A DNA stretch of 15,166 nt from JAABYT01 sp041581935 (GTDB lineage Bacteria; Pseudomonadota; Gammaproteobacteria; HK1): contig JBFICP010000059.1 in the NCBI GenBank assembly GCA_041581935.1, forward strand, positions 1 to 15,166. Reading direction: 5' to 3'. The position numbers were made by a program, and so were the translations under genes. The notes beneath the pieces are model-generated. The model saw nothing but the letters and a program-made list of their open reading frames with translations. It made no database searches and was not told the DNA's origin. The stretch's first letter is position 1. Each line of letters opens with the position of its first letter. This document shows, one piece after another, positions 7,268-14,372 of this stretch.

Positions 7268-8000
7268 CGACGGATATCAGTCGCGTGGCATTCGTTGTCT
7301 GGCGGATGCGCTCGCGACCCTGGGCGAAGTCGACGTGGTCGCTCCCGAGCGCGACCGGAGCGGTGCCAGCAACTCGTTGACGCTGGATCTCCCCTTGCGG
7401 CCGAGAATCGCCGAGAACGGCTTCATCTATGTCGACGGCACGCCGACCGACTGCGTGCATCTGGCGATCACGGGTCTACTCGAGGCGGAGCCCGATATCG
7501 TCGTCTCTGGAATCAATGCCGGGGCCAATCTCGGCGACGATGTCATCTACTCGGGAACGGTTGCGGCGGCAATGGAAGGCCGTTTTCTGGGACTGCCCGC
7601 GATTGCGGTGTCATTGGTCACGGACGGCTCGGGTCACTACGATACCGCCGCCCGCGTCGTGACGGCGCTTCTCGAGTGCATGGATTCGAGTCCGATGTCG
7701 GCCGACACTATCCTCAATATTAATGTTCCGGATGTCGCCCTGTCGCAGCTCAAGGGTCTCCAGGTGACGCGACTCGGACAACGCCACAAGGCCGAGCCGG
7801 TCGTTCGCAGCGTAGACCCGCGCGGGGAATCCATCTACTGGGTCGGCCCGCCCGGCGGCGAGCAGGACGCGGGACGGGGCACGGACTTTCATGCCGTGCG
7901 GGCCGGCTATGCATCGATTACGCCCCTGCAGGTGGATCTGACGCGGCACCGATTGCTCGCAGAAACCGCCGAATGGGTACAGGGAATCAAGCTGCGATGA
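7245..8000 (+). CDS. surE: 5'/3'-nucleotidase and stationary-phase survival protein
   Basis: SurE is a metal-dependent phosphatase that dephosphorylates nucleoside monophosphates and short polyphosphate; it belongs to the stress-survival set. The 251-residue product begins MKILLSNDDG, with metal ligands Asp8 and Asp9, followed by Ser39 in ERDRSGASNSLTL and Asn91 in VVSGINAGANLGDDVIYSGT (starting about residue 86). VDGTPTDCVHLAI (63-75) is also characteristic. Length matches the family (about 250). The start ATG at 7245 lies inside the ABC gene and has GAGCGGA upstream; the stop overlaps the pcm start as ATGA at 7997-8000. Same order as in other gammaproteobacteria: surE, pcm, nlpD, rpoS. Confidence 0.97.
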   Translation: MKILLSNDDGYQSRGIRCLADALATLGEVDVVAPERDRSGASNSLTLDLPLRPRIAENGFIYVDGTPTDCVHLAITGLLEAEPDIVVSGINAGANLGDDVIYSGTVAAAMEGRFLGLPAIAVSLVTDGSGHYDTAARVVTALLECMDSSPMSADTILNINVPDVALSQLKGLQVTRLGQRHKAEPVVRSVDPRGESIYWVGPPGGEQDAGRGTDFHAVRAGYASITPLQVDLTRHRLLAETAEWVQGIKLR

Positions 8001-8656
8001 GCCAGCGATTCCCAGGTATCGGCATGACTTCGGCGCGCACGCGAGACCGGCTCATCGAGCGACTCCGCGAGGAAGGCATTCGTGACGAGCGGGTGCTCGC
8101 AGCGATGCGGGCCGTTCCGCGTCACATCTTTGTCGACGAGGCTCTGGCGAGTCGCGCCTACGAGGACACGGCGCTGCCGATCGGTGCCGGACAGACCATC
8201 TCTCAACCCTATATCGTGGCGCGCATGACCGAGGCTCTCGTCGACGGAAAACGACTCGGCAAAGTTCTCGAGGTGGGTTCGGGCTGTGGATATCAGACGG
8301 CGGTGCTCGCGAGTCTCGTCGATCGTGTCTACAGCGTGGAGCGCATCGATTCCCTCATCGGACCTGCCCGCGAGCGCCTGCACGCCATGGGGATCCGCAA
8401 TGTTCGCATGCGTCACGCCGACGGTCTTGCCGGTTGGCCGGCGCACGCTCCCTACGACGGAATCCTGGTTGCGGCTGCTCCCGGATACGTGCCGTCGGCA
8501 CTGCTCGAGCAGCTGAAGCCGAATGGACGCATGGTGATCCCGATCGGCGCCCAGGGCGCGCAGCGCCTGATGCTGCTCGTGCGTACCGAGGCCGGTGTCG
8601 AGGAGGAAACGCTCGCAAACGTGAGCTTCGTCCCGTTGGTCGCGGGGACCGGGTAG
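7997..8656 (+). CDS. pcm: Protein-L-isoaspartate O-methyltransferase
   Basis: PCMT methylates isoaspartyl residues in damaged proteins using SAM, starting their repair. The 219-residue product carries PIGAGQTISQPYIVARMTE (61-79, with Ser69 at the substrate site), the SAM-binding motif I VLEVGSGCGYQTAVLA (90-105) and YDGILVAAAPGYVP (motif II region), ending with the family's SFVPLVAG-type sequence. The ATG at 7997 overlaps the surE stop (ATGA), with AGGGAA upstream; an ATG 24 bases earlier in frame is less likely because it lacks this coupling. About 10 residues longer at the N-terminus than E. coli Pcm. Confidence 0.96.
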   Translation: MSQRFPGIGMTSARTRDRLIERLREEGIRDERVLAAMRAVPRHIFVDEALASRAYEDTALPIGAGQTISQPYIVARMTEALVDGKRLGKVLEVGSGCGYQTAVLASLVDRVYSVERIDSLIGPARERLHAMGIRNVRMRHADGLAGWPAHAPYDGILVAAAPGYVPSALLEQLKPNGRMVIPIGAQGAQRLMLLVRTEAGVEEETLANVSFVPLVAGTG

Positions 8657-8660
8657 CCGG

Positions 8661-9530
8661 GTGCGCGCGAGCGGGCGAGTCCAGTTCGAAGCCGCGCTCG
8701 TGATGGCCATCGCTGTCTTGTCGGGCTGTGGTGGCTACGGCGCCATGGCGCCGGTGGAAAGCGCCTCGCGCGCGCCGGCGTCCAAGGCGACGAGACCGAA
8801 CGTCTACGTCGTGCAGCGTGGCGATACCCTCTACTCGATTGCCTGGCGCTACGGATTCGACTACCGGCATCTGGCCGCGTGGAACTTCATCGGCGAGCCC
8901 TACATCATCTACCCAGGCCAGAAGCTGCGCCTCGCCAGTCCGGCGAAAACCGCGTCAACGCCAACGACGGGACGCTCACCCGCGCCCGCCCGCGGCGCGG
9001 CGAAGCGGCCTATAACGACGCGGCCGGAAACCCCCGCAACACGCCCTGAAGTGCCGGCAAACCCTGAAAATACGGCCTCGCGAACGACCGGTGGCAGTCG
9101 GACAACTTCTGGGCCGAGTCTAAAGAAACGTGGCAAAGCGGCCGCAAACAAGGGTGGAAACGTGCCGGTTAAACGCTGGCATTGGCCGGCGAGGGGCCGA
9201 GTTGTGACATCATTTTACGAATCCGGTGGAAAGGGTATCGACATCGCGGGTAAGCTCGGGCAGCCGATTGTGGCAGCTTCCAATGGACGCGTCGTGTACA
9301 GCGGAAGTGGACTAATCGGGTATGGCCAGCTTATTATCGTGAAACATAACAAACGTTATCTAAGTGCGTATGCTCACAACAATAAAATTCTTGTCAAGGA
9401 AGGTGACACCGTAACGGGTGGTCAGCGCATCGCGGAGATGGGACGTAGCGGATCAAATCGGGCCTTGTTGCACTTTGAAATTCGGCGAGACGGCAAGCCA
9501 ATTGACCCGATACGTTATCTACCGAAGTAG
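8661..9530 (+). CDS. nlpD: Murein hydrolase activator lipoprotein with LysM and LytM domains
   Basis: NlpD activates the cell-division amidase AmiC from the outer membrane. The 289-residue product starts at GTG 8661: a basic leader, hydrophobic core and lipobox VLSGC give lipid-modified Cys23. A LysM domain follows (about 48-92: VVQRGDTLYSIAWRYG and YIIYPGQKLRL), then a Pro/Thr/Ala-rich linker (93-168) and a LytM/M23 domain (about 176-289: VVTSFYESGGKGIDIAGKLG, AYAHNNKILVKEGD, LLHFEIRRDG). The first zinc-binding His of active M23 enzymes is replaced in GGKGIDIA, so the domain should be a non-catalytic activator. The gene starts 4 bases after pcm and ends 18 bases before rpoS. Its last third is visibly more AT-rich than the genes around it, and in E. 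coli this part holds the main rpoS promoter. Confidence 0.94.
   Translation: MRASGRVQFEAALVMAIAVLSGCGGYGAMAPVESASRAPASKATRPNVYVVQRGDTLYSIAWRYGFDYRHLAAWNFIGEPYIIYPGQKLRLASPAKTASTPTTGRSPAPARGAAKRPITTRPETPATRPEVPANPENTASRTTGGSRTTSGPSLKKRGKAAANKGGNVPVKRWHWPARGRVVTSFYESGGKGIDIAGKLGQPIVAASNGRVVYSGSGLIGYGQLIIVKHNKRYLSAYAHNNKILVKEGDTVTGGQRIAEMGRSGSNRALLHFEIRRDGKPIDPIRYLPK
9346..9388 (+). promoter_or_regulatory. AT-rich segment in nlpD with dyad and -10-like element, possible rpoS promoter
   Basis: ATAAC (9346-9350) and GTTAT (9355-9359) form an inverted repeat, and TAAAAT (9383-9388) is a 5/6 -10 match, with no good -35. The low GC inside a coding region at the position where E. coli carries its rpoS promoter makes this a candidate, not a proof. 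Confidence 0.25.
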
Positions 9531-9548
9531 ATCGTCAAAGGAGATTGT

Positions 9549-10625
9549 ATGGGCAGCAATCGCGAGGTGATTCAAGATCCGCCTGAACTGGATTCCGCGA
9601 GTGACGTCGAAATCAACGTCGAGTTGGACGGCCAGGAGGATGACACCGACGACGTGCTTCTAGGCGACGATTCCGAGACCGAGGAAGCCGCGCAGGACGA
9701 CGAAGCACTACTGGAAGTAGAGAAGGAAAAGGCCAGAGGACGGGCACGTGGACGCGCAGGGAGCCGCGCCAGCGGGCGCGAAGCGGGTGACCGGGACATG
9801 GATGCTACCCGGTTGTATCTGAGTGAAATTGGGTTCTCACCATTGTTGACCGCCGAAGAGGAGGTTTATTTCGCGCGGTTATCCCAGAAGGGCGACGAGA
9901 AAGCTCGCCAGCGCATGATCGAGAGTAATCTGCGCCTGGTGGTGAAGATTGCGCGCCGCTACATGAACCGCGGACTCGCGCTTCTCGACCTCATCGAGGA
10001 AGGTAACCTCGGGCTGATACGGGCAGTCGAGAAGTTCGATCCGGAGCGCGGTTTCCGCTTTTCGACCTACGCGACGTGGTGGATTCGACAGACCATCGAG
10101 CGGGCGTTGATGAATCAGACCCGCACGATTCGTCTGCCGATTCACGTGGTCAAGGAGATCAACGTCTATCTACGGGCCGCCCGGCGGCTCGCCCAGTCGC
10201 TCGATCGCGAGCCGAGTCCCGAAGACGTTGCCGAAATGCTCGACAAGCCCATCAACGAGGTGAAGCGCATGCTGGGGCTCAACGAGCGCGTCACGTCGGT
10301 GGATGTTCCACGCACCCCGGATACCGAAAAGTCCCTGCTCGATTCCATTCCCGATGAGCAGAACACCGACCCCTCCGTTCTCCTCCAGGACAAGGATGTG
10401 CAGGCGCACATCGATTTGTGGCTGTCCAAGCTCAATGAGAAGCAGCGGGCTGTGGTGGAGCGGCGATTCGGGCTTCACGGTCGCGAGATCGCGACTCTCG
10501 AAGAAGTCGGTAACGAGCTGGGGGTCACGCGGGAGCGGGTGCGTCAGATCCAGATCGAGGCGCTGAGAAGGCTGCGCGAGATCCTCGAAAGGGAAGGGTT
10601 CTCGGTCGACACGGTCTTCGAGTAG
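9549..10625 (+). CDS. rpoS: RNA polymerase sigma factor RpoS (sigma-38)
   Basis: General stress and stationary-phase sigma factor, 358 residues against about 330 in E. coli. The core begins near residue 84 with DATRLYLSEIG (region 1.2), followed by SPLLTAEEEVYFARL, IESNLRLVVKIARRY and LLDLIEEGNLGLIRAVEKF (region 2.1-2.2), the region 2.3-2.4 block GFRFSTYATWWIRQTIERA, LNERVTSVDVPRTPDTEKSL (region 3.2 area) and the region 4.2 helix-turn-helix TLEEVGNELGVTRERVRQI. These match RpoS rather than RpoD or RpoH. The N-terminus is unusual: residues 1-60 are strongly acidic and 60-80 are Arg/Gly-rich, about 28 residues longer than in E. coli. A strong AAAGGAG site (9537-9543) precedes the ATG. In E. coli the level is also set by translation and proteolysis; nothing here tests that. 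Confidence 0.97.
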   Translation: MGSNREVIQDPPELDSASDVEINVELDGQEDDTDDVLLGDDSETEEAAQDDEALLEVEKEKARGRARGRAGSRASGREAGDRDMDATRLYLSEIGFSPLLTAEEEVYFARLSQKGDEKARQRMIESNLRLVVKIARRYMNRGLALLDLIEEGNLGLIRAVEKFDPERGFRFSTYATWWIRQTIERALMNQTRTIRLPIHVVKEINVYLRAARRLAQSLDREPSPEDVAEMLDKPINEVKRMLGLNERVTSVDVPRTPDTEKSLLDSIPDEQNTDPSVLLQDKDVQAHIDLWLSKLNEKQRAVVERRFGLHGREIATLEEVGNELGVTRERVRQIQIEALRRLREILEREGFSVDTVFE

Positions 10626-10629
10626 GCGT

Positions 10630-10670
10630 CCCCGGCGCGGCGCAGCCACGCGCAATCGCCGCGCGCGGGG
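10630..10670. terminator. Strong GC-rich hairpin between convergent rpoS and Mth938-type gene
   Basis: CCCCG plus GCGCGGCG (10630-10642) pairs with CGCCGCGC plus CGGGG (10657-10664 and 10666-10670), a 13-bp stem with one bulged G and a 14-base loop. It sits between two convergent genes, where it could end both transcripts, but has no T-run on either side. Confidence 0.5.
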
Positions 10671-10671
10671 C

Positions 10672-11043
10672 TCAGGCGATGATCATCCCGGCCGCCACGG
10701 TGCGGCCCTCGGCGACAAGAATATTGTACGTGCGGCAGGCGGCGGGCGTCGTCATGACCTCGATGCCGATACCGCGACCGAGCATCGGTGCGAGCAGCGA
10801 TGAGGGGGGAAAGCGCTGATCGGCGCCGGTGCCGAGAAGCATGATGCTCGGGCGCAGACGTGCCATGATTTCCAACGCGGCTTCATCAAGCTCGGCCACG
10901 CTTCGTGGGGTCCAGTCCGTTATCAGCTCCTCTGGGGTAATCACGAAACTGCTCGTAAGCCGGCGTTCGTCGACCGAGACATAGCCCGATCCGTACCCCG
11001 TGATGCGGTGCACACCGACCGCTTTGTCGAGATGCATTTTCAT
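10672..11043 (-). CDS. Mth938/NDUFAF3-domain (DUF498) protein
   Basis: A 123-residue cytoplasmic protein that I place in the Mth938 (PF04430, DUF498/DUF598) family. Typical stretches are ITGYGSGYVSVDERRLTSSF (about 14-33), VITPEELITDW (34-44), RPSIMLLGTGADQRFPP (about 64-80) and IGIEVMTTPAACRTYNIL (92-109), the last being the conserved C-terminal part with AxxTYN. The mitochondrial relative NDUFAF3 helps assemble complex I; the bacterial role is not settled. The ATG at 11043 is followed two codons later by a second ATG (11037), so the start could be either. It is divergent from adk and convergent with rpoS. Confidence 0.85.
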   Translation of the reverse strand: MKMHLDKAVGVHRITGYGSGYVSVDERRLTSSFVITPEELITDWTPRSVAELDEAALEIMARLRPSIMLLGTGADQRFPPSSLLAPMLGRGIGIEVMTTPAACRTYNILVAEGRTVAAGMIIA

Positions 11044-11224
11044 TTCTGCGCATCATCCTGCATCGCGAGCGCGCCTTGAGCAAGCCCCGGTTCGCGAAGC
11101 CGCGCGCCCCTGACGTGGGTAGACGTGCACGCGCGCTGCGGGTAAAGGACGCCCGAGCAACCTCGCTCCCACGGTGGACGGGCGGCATAATGGCGTCTCA
11201 ACGCGGTTTGCGTGGAGGTGGGTC

Positions 11225-11881
11225 ATGCGCGTGATTCTGTTGGGTGGTCCGGGTGCCGGGAAGGGTACGCAGGCGGGATTCATCACCGAGCATTTTTCAA
11301 TTCCGCAAATTTCCACCGGTGACATGTTGCGGGCCGCCGTCGAGGCAGGCACGGCGCTCGGTCGCAAGGCCAAGAGCATCATGGACGCCGGCGGCCTGGT
11401 ATCCGACGAGCTGATACTGAGTCTGGTGAAAGATCGCATTGCCAAGCCTGATTGCGCCGACGGCTTTCTCTTTGACGGATTTCCGCGAACCATCGCGCAG
11501 GCCGAGGCCCTCAAAGAGCAGGGCGTGCGCATCGATTATGTGGTCGAAATCGCCGTCGACGACGGCGAGATCATCCGCCGGATGAGCGGCCGGCGCGTCC
11601 ATCTGCCCTCGGGCCGAACCTATCATATCGAGTTCAATCCGCCGAAAGAGGCAGGCAGAGACGACGTCACGGGCGACGAATTGATCCAGCGCGAGGACGA
11701 CCGCGAGGACACCGTGAGAAAGCGACTCGAGGTCTACCACGCGCAGACGGAGCCGCTGATTGCGTACTATCGAAACTGGCAGGATTCGGGCGACGAGTCG
11801 GCACCGAAGTTTGTTCGAATCGACGGAATCGGCGACGTCGGACGTGTTCGCGATGACATCCTCACTGCACTGGCGACCTGA
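11225..11881 (+). CDS. adk: Adenylate kinase
   Basis: Adenylate kinase interconverts AMP plus ATP with two ADP. The 218-residue product is the long form: P-loop GGPGAGKGT (7-15), ISTGDMLRAAV (29-39, AMP site), DGFPRTIAQAEAL (84-96) and a LID domain at about 122-159 (GRRVHLPSGRTYHIEFNPP and DDVTGDELIQREDD), without the four zinc-binding cysteines of Gram-positive forms. C-terminal VRKRLEVYHAQTEPLIAYY (164-182) is also typical. The ATG at 11225 has a strong GGAGGTGG site (11215-11222). It is divergent from the Mth938-type gene; a CATAAT element at 11186-11191 is a possible -10. Confidence 0.97.
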   Translation: MRVILLGGPGAGKGTQAGFITEHFSIPQISTGDMLRAAVEAGTALGRKAKSIMDAGGLVSDELILSLVKDRIAKPDCADGFLFDGFPRTIAQAEALKEQGVRIDYVVEIAVDDGEIIRRMSGRRVHLPSGRTYHIEFNPPKEAGRDDVTGDELIQREDDREDTVRKRLEVYHAQTEPLIAYYRNWQDSGDESAPKFVRIDGIGDVGRVRDDILTALAT

Positions 11882-12114
11882 AATAAACGGGGCGAACGCG
11901 CGCAATCCACGACTGATACAACGAAGATAATTTGTGAACTGTGCAACCTTGCGCGATCAAGTTAGGCCACGCAGTTATTTTTCTGCTCTAACTTTCTTCT
12001 GCAAAACCCTTGACAGTCAAAAAAAATGGTCTACGTTTGCAATAGCACGTAACCAGGCCATGGTTGCGACGTTTTTTTGTGACGTTGTGTCAAGACACAC
12101 GGGGAAGCGGAAGT
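11882..12114 (+). promoter_or_regulatory. AT-rich upstream region of the histone-like gene
   Basis: 233 bases without a gene and clearly more AT-rich than the rest of the window. A perfect -35 TTGACA (12010-12015) is followed after 16 bases by TACGTT (12032-12037, 3/6). A leader of about 70 bases would follow, with an inverted repeat TGTGTC-AA-GACACA (12086-12099) next to the ribosome site. Runs of A (12019-12026) and T (12072-12078) could cause bending. No clear adk terminator was seen. Confidence 0.55.
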
Positions 12115-12663
12115 ATGGCAACTGCGAGAAAGGTAACAGCGCGACGTAAGTCGACGAAACGAAAGGCGGGGTCCGCGAAACGCAGGACAACGTCTAGAAA
12201 GGCAACTGCGAAGCGGCGGGCGGCTGCCAAGAAGTCATCCACCCGCAAAAAGGCGACGCGTAGAAAGGCTGCGAAAAGGCGGCCAGCCAAGAAAAAGGCC
12301 ACCAAGCGCAAGGCGAAGAAGAAGACTGCCAAGCGCAAAGTGAAGAAGAAGGCTGCCAAGCGTAAGGCCAAGCGCAAGGCGAAGAAGAAGACCGCCAAGC
12401 GCAAGACCAAGCGTAAGGCAAAGCGTAAGGCCAAGCGCAAGGCGAAGAAGAAGACCGCCAAGCGCAAGACCAAGCGTAAAGCCGCCAAGAAGCGTCCGGC
12501 CAAGAAGAAGGCCAAGCGCAAGGCCAAGCGTAAGGCGAAGAAGAAGACCGCCAAGCGCAAGACCAAGCGTAAGGCCGCCAAGCGGCGTCCCGCCAGAAGG
12601 AAGGCTGCCACGCGGCGGCCGGCCCGAAGAAAGGTCGCTCGCCGGCGCGCTACGAAGAAGTAG
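12115..12663 (+). CDS. Histone H1-like Lys/Arg/Ala-rich DNA-binding protein
   Basis: The 182-residue product consists almost wholly of Lys, Arg and Ala with some Thr, Pro and Ser; acidic and aromatic residues are absent. It resembles eukaryotic histone H1 tails and bacterial AlgP/HctB-type proteins, which bind DNA non-specifically. The N-terminal 50 residues (MATARKVTARRKSTKRKAG and so on) are Thr/Ser-containing; the middle (about 60-150) is built from repeated KAKRKAKKKTAKRKTKRK blocks; the end is Arg/Pro-rich (RRPARRKAATRRPARRK). The ATG at 12115 has GGGGAAGCGGAAG upstream. An in-frame extension to 12064 has no start support. It is free-standing, with its own promoter region and terminator. 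A real gene is very likely because of composition and ribosome site; the precise role is inferred from composition. Confidence 0.86.
   Translation: MATARKVTARRKSTKRKAGSAKRRTTSRKATAKRRAAAKKSSTRKKATRRKAAKRRPAKKKATKRKAKKKTAKRKVKKKAAKRKAKRKAKKKTAKRKTKRKAKRKAKRKAKKKTAKRKTKRKAAKKRPAKKKAKRKAKRKAKKKTAKRKTKRKAAKRRPARRKAATRRPARRKVARRRATKK
12361..12572 (+). repeat. Three copies of a 56-base coding repeat in the histone-like gene
   Basis: Copies lie at 12361-12416, 12424-12479 and 12517-12572. The first two are identical; the third differs at two bases (CGC/CGT swaps in synonymous codons). Spacing between starts is 63 and 93 bases, both multiples of 3, so copy number changes keep the frame. A degenerate partial copy starts near 12303. 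Confidence 0.9.
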
Positions 12664-12690
12664 CGTAACTGGAAGATTGACGCCTGCTCC

Positions 12691-12720
12691 CGGAGTCGAA
12701 GGCCTCGGCCTTCGGCTCCG
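12691..12720 (+). other. Long near-perfect hairpin after the histone-like gene
   Basis: CGGAGTCGAAGGCC (12691-12704) pairs with GGCCTTCGGCTCCG (12707-12720), 14 bp with one T·G wobble; the innermost pairs open to a CTCG loop. No T-run follows. It may protect the 3' end ahead of the true terminator. Confidence 0.6.
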
Positions 12721-12753
12721 TGGGTGCGCGCTCATCCGATACGCGACGATCCC

Positions 12754-12789
12754 AGCCCCCGCCTGGTCAGGTGGGGGCTTTGTTTTTTT
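12754..12789 (+). terminator. Rho-independent terminator of the histone-like gene
   Basis: AGCCCCCGCCTG (12754-12765) pairs with CAGGTGGGGGCT (12768-12779) with one G·T pair, followed by TTGTTTTTTT ending at 12789. Strong for the plus strand; the minus strand side lacks a T-run. Confidence 0.9.
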
Positions 12790-12816
12790 GCTCTTTGCTC
12801 TTTCGGAGCTCGAACC

Positions 12817-13470
12817 TCAACGCAGACTCATGATCGGCCAGCCGTGCCGACTCGCGTGCTCGCGCAGCCTGTCGTCGGGATCCACCGCGACGGGGTGATC
12901 GACAACCGAGAGCAGCGGGAGATCCTGATGCGAGTCGCTGTAGAACCAGCTGTCGGCAAGGGTCAGCCCGTTGCGTGTCGCCCAGGCGTTCACCCAATGC
13001 ACCTTGCCTTCGCCTGAGCAGGGAACACCGAGGTAGTGACCGGTGTATCGCCGACCGTCGAATTGCGGCTCGGTGGCGAGCAGATGCTCGATGTCGAGCA
13101 ACTCGGCGATGGGGCGGGTGATGAATGCGTTGGTCGAGGTGACGATGGCCAGTCGATCGCCCTGGCGGCGATGCTCTTCGATAAGTCGACGCCCCTTCTC
13201 GAGCACCAGCGGCGCGATCCATTCGTTGACGAAGCGCGCACGCCAAGCGTGCAGATCGTCGATCGAATTTTCCGCCAACGGCTTCAGCTGAAAGGCGAGA
13301 AATTCGCCGATGTCGAGCGTGCCCGACCGGTACTGCTCGAGGAAGCGCGTGTTCTCGCGCCGATGGGCCTGCTGGTCGACCGCGCCCACATGCACGAGAA
13401 ACTCACCCCAGAGGTAGTCGCTGTCGCCGCCGAGCAGCGTGTTGTCCAAATCGAAAAGGGCCATTCTCAC
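12817..13470 (-). CDS. HAD superfamily (subclass IB) phosphatase
   Basis: A 217-residue cytoplasmic hydrolase of the haloacid dehalogenase superfamily. Motif I is LFDLDNTLL with Asp7 (nucleophile) and Asp9; motif II Thr/Ser lies in AIVTSTNAFI; the motif III lysine is in SGEGKVHWVNAW; motif IV is YSDSHQDLPLL. The subclass IB cap segment with SDYLWGEFLVHVG resembles SerB-like/HAD-IB family proteins next to rppH in Pseudomonas. I choose GTG 13470, giving MRMALFDLDNTLL, because relatives begin MR-ALFDLDNTLL and GGGAG lies about 10 bases before it; ATG 13464 is the alternative. A longer in-frame reading to 13581 has no such support. The substrate is unknown. Divergent from rppH. Confidence 0.88.
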   Translation of the reverse strand: MRMALFDLDNTLLGGDSDYLWGEFLVHVGAVDQQAHRRENTRFLEQYRSGTLDIGEFLAFQLKPLAENSIDDLHAWRARFVNEWIAPLVLEKGRRLIEEHRRQGDRLAIVTSTNAFITRPIAELLDIEHLLATEPQFDGRRYTGHYLGVPCSGEGKVHWVNAWATRNGLTLADSWFYSDSHQDLPLLSVVDHPVAVDPDDRLREHASRHGWPIMSLR

Positions 13471-13628
13471 GAGGGGGATCTCCCGGGTGCCGGTCGAGGG
13501 CGGCCAAGAGCATAGACGTTCCATCGAGGGGCTGGAAAGTGGACCCGTGGAGCGGGGCCCAATTTGCGCCCCCGGCGCCAACTGTGGAAAACTAAAACCA
13601 CGGCAATGCGGAGGCGACAGGCGGCCCG

Positions 13629-14138
13629 ATGATCGATACCGATGGATATCGGCCGAATATCGGCATCATCCTGGCCAACGACCAGGCCCAGGTCCTATGG
13701 GCCCGCCGCACTGGTCAGAATGCCTGGCAGTTTCCCCAGGGCGGCATCAAAGCGCACGAAAGCCCGGAGCAGGCGCTGTACCGGGAACTGTGTGAGGAGC
13801 TCGGGCTGCAGCCCGAACATGTCGAGGTCATGGGCTCGACCCGGGGGTGGCTGCGATACAGGCTGCCCAAACGATACATTCGCAGGCACTGCTCGCCGAC
13901 CTGCATCGGCCAGAAACAGGTCTGGTTCCTGTTGCGTCTGGTGGGCAGGGAAAGTGCCGTCAAGCTCGACACCTGCCACCGGCCCGAGTTCGACAGCTGG
14001 AAGTGGGTCAACTACTGGCACCCCTCCCGGGAGGTGATCTTCTTCAAAAGAGAGGTCTATCGCCGCGCCCTGAAGGAGCTGGCTCCCAAGCTCTACACGG
14101 GCGATGCCCGTGCCCGGCCCTGCGAAGTCTTCCCGTAG
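13629..14138 (+). CDS. rppH: RNA pyrophosphohydrolase (Nudix)
   Basis: RppH removes pyrophosphate from triphosphorylated 5' mRNA ends, triggering RNase E decay. The 169-residue product starts MIDTDGYRPNIGIIL, as RppH proteins do, and has a perfect Nudix box at residues 38-60: Gly38, Glu44, then RELCEELGL (52-60) with metal-binding glutamates 53, 56 and 57. It continues with WLRYRLPKRYIRR (84-96), GQKQVWFLLRL (about 101-111) and FDSWKWVNYWHP (about 122-133), all typical. The ATG at 13629 lies 159 bases from the divergent HAD gene; GGAGG lies upstream at 13610-13614. About 7 residues shorter than E. coli RppH. Confidence 0.96.
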   Translation: MIDTDGYRPNIGIILANDQAQVLWARRTGQNAWQFPQGGIKAHESPEQALYRELCEELGLQPEHVEVMGSTRGWLRYRLPKRYIRRHCSPTCIGQKQVWFLLRLVGRESAVKLDTCHRPEFDSWKWVNYWHPSREVIFFKREVYRRALKELAPKLYTGDARARPCEVFP

Positions 14139-14164
14139 ACGCCAGCTTCGGCGACCCCTTTCGC

Positions 14165-14210
14165 GCACTCTTATATAGAGTGCCGTCACGAGGGACCCCG
14201 GAGGTCCCTC
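14165..14210 (+). terminator. Two tandem perfect hairpins after rppH
   Basis: GCACTCT-TATAT-AGAGTGC (14165-14183, 7-bp stem) and GAGGGACC-CCGGA-GGTCCCTC (14190-14210, 8-bp stem) lie 27 and 52 bases after the rppH stop, separated by six bases. Neither has a T-run, so plain intrinsic termination is unlikely; they could protect the 3' end or belong to a small RNA. Confidence 0.4.
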
Positions 14211-14372
14211 TCGAGCCCGCCATCGGCGATAATATCGCAGCAATTTCAGAGGCTTAGAGCCGAAATTTTCGTCGGCACGGGCCTCAGCGCGCAGAAATGG
14301 GCCTGAGACGCCCTGAGAGGGCTCCAGAACGCCGATTTCCGCCACGGAACTCCATAACAAGGGATTTGGGAA

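Noticed and set aside
12290..12600. Repeats considered as a CRISPR array
   Set aside because: The repeats are in-frame parts of a basic protein with no unique spacers of constant size and no cas genes.
12090..12611. Leu/Arg/Phe-rich antisense frame opposite the histone-like gene
   Set aside because: The hydrophobic composition is simply the reverse complement of Lys/Arg/Ala codons; the plus-strand frame has the ribosome site and terminator.
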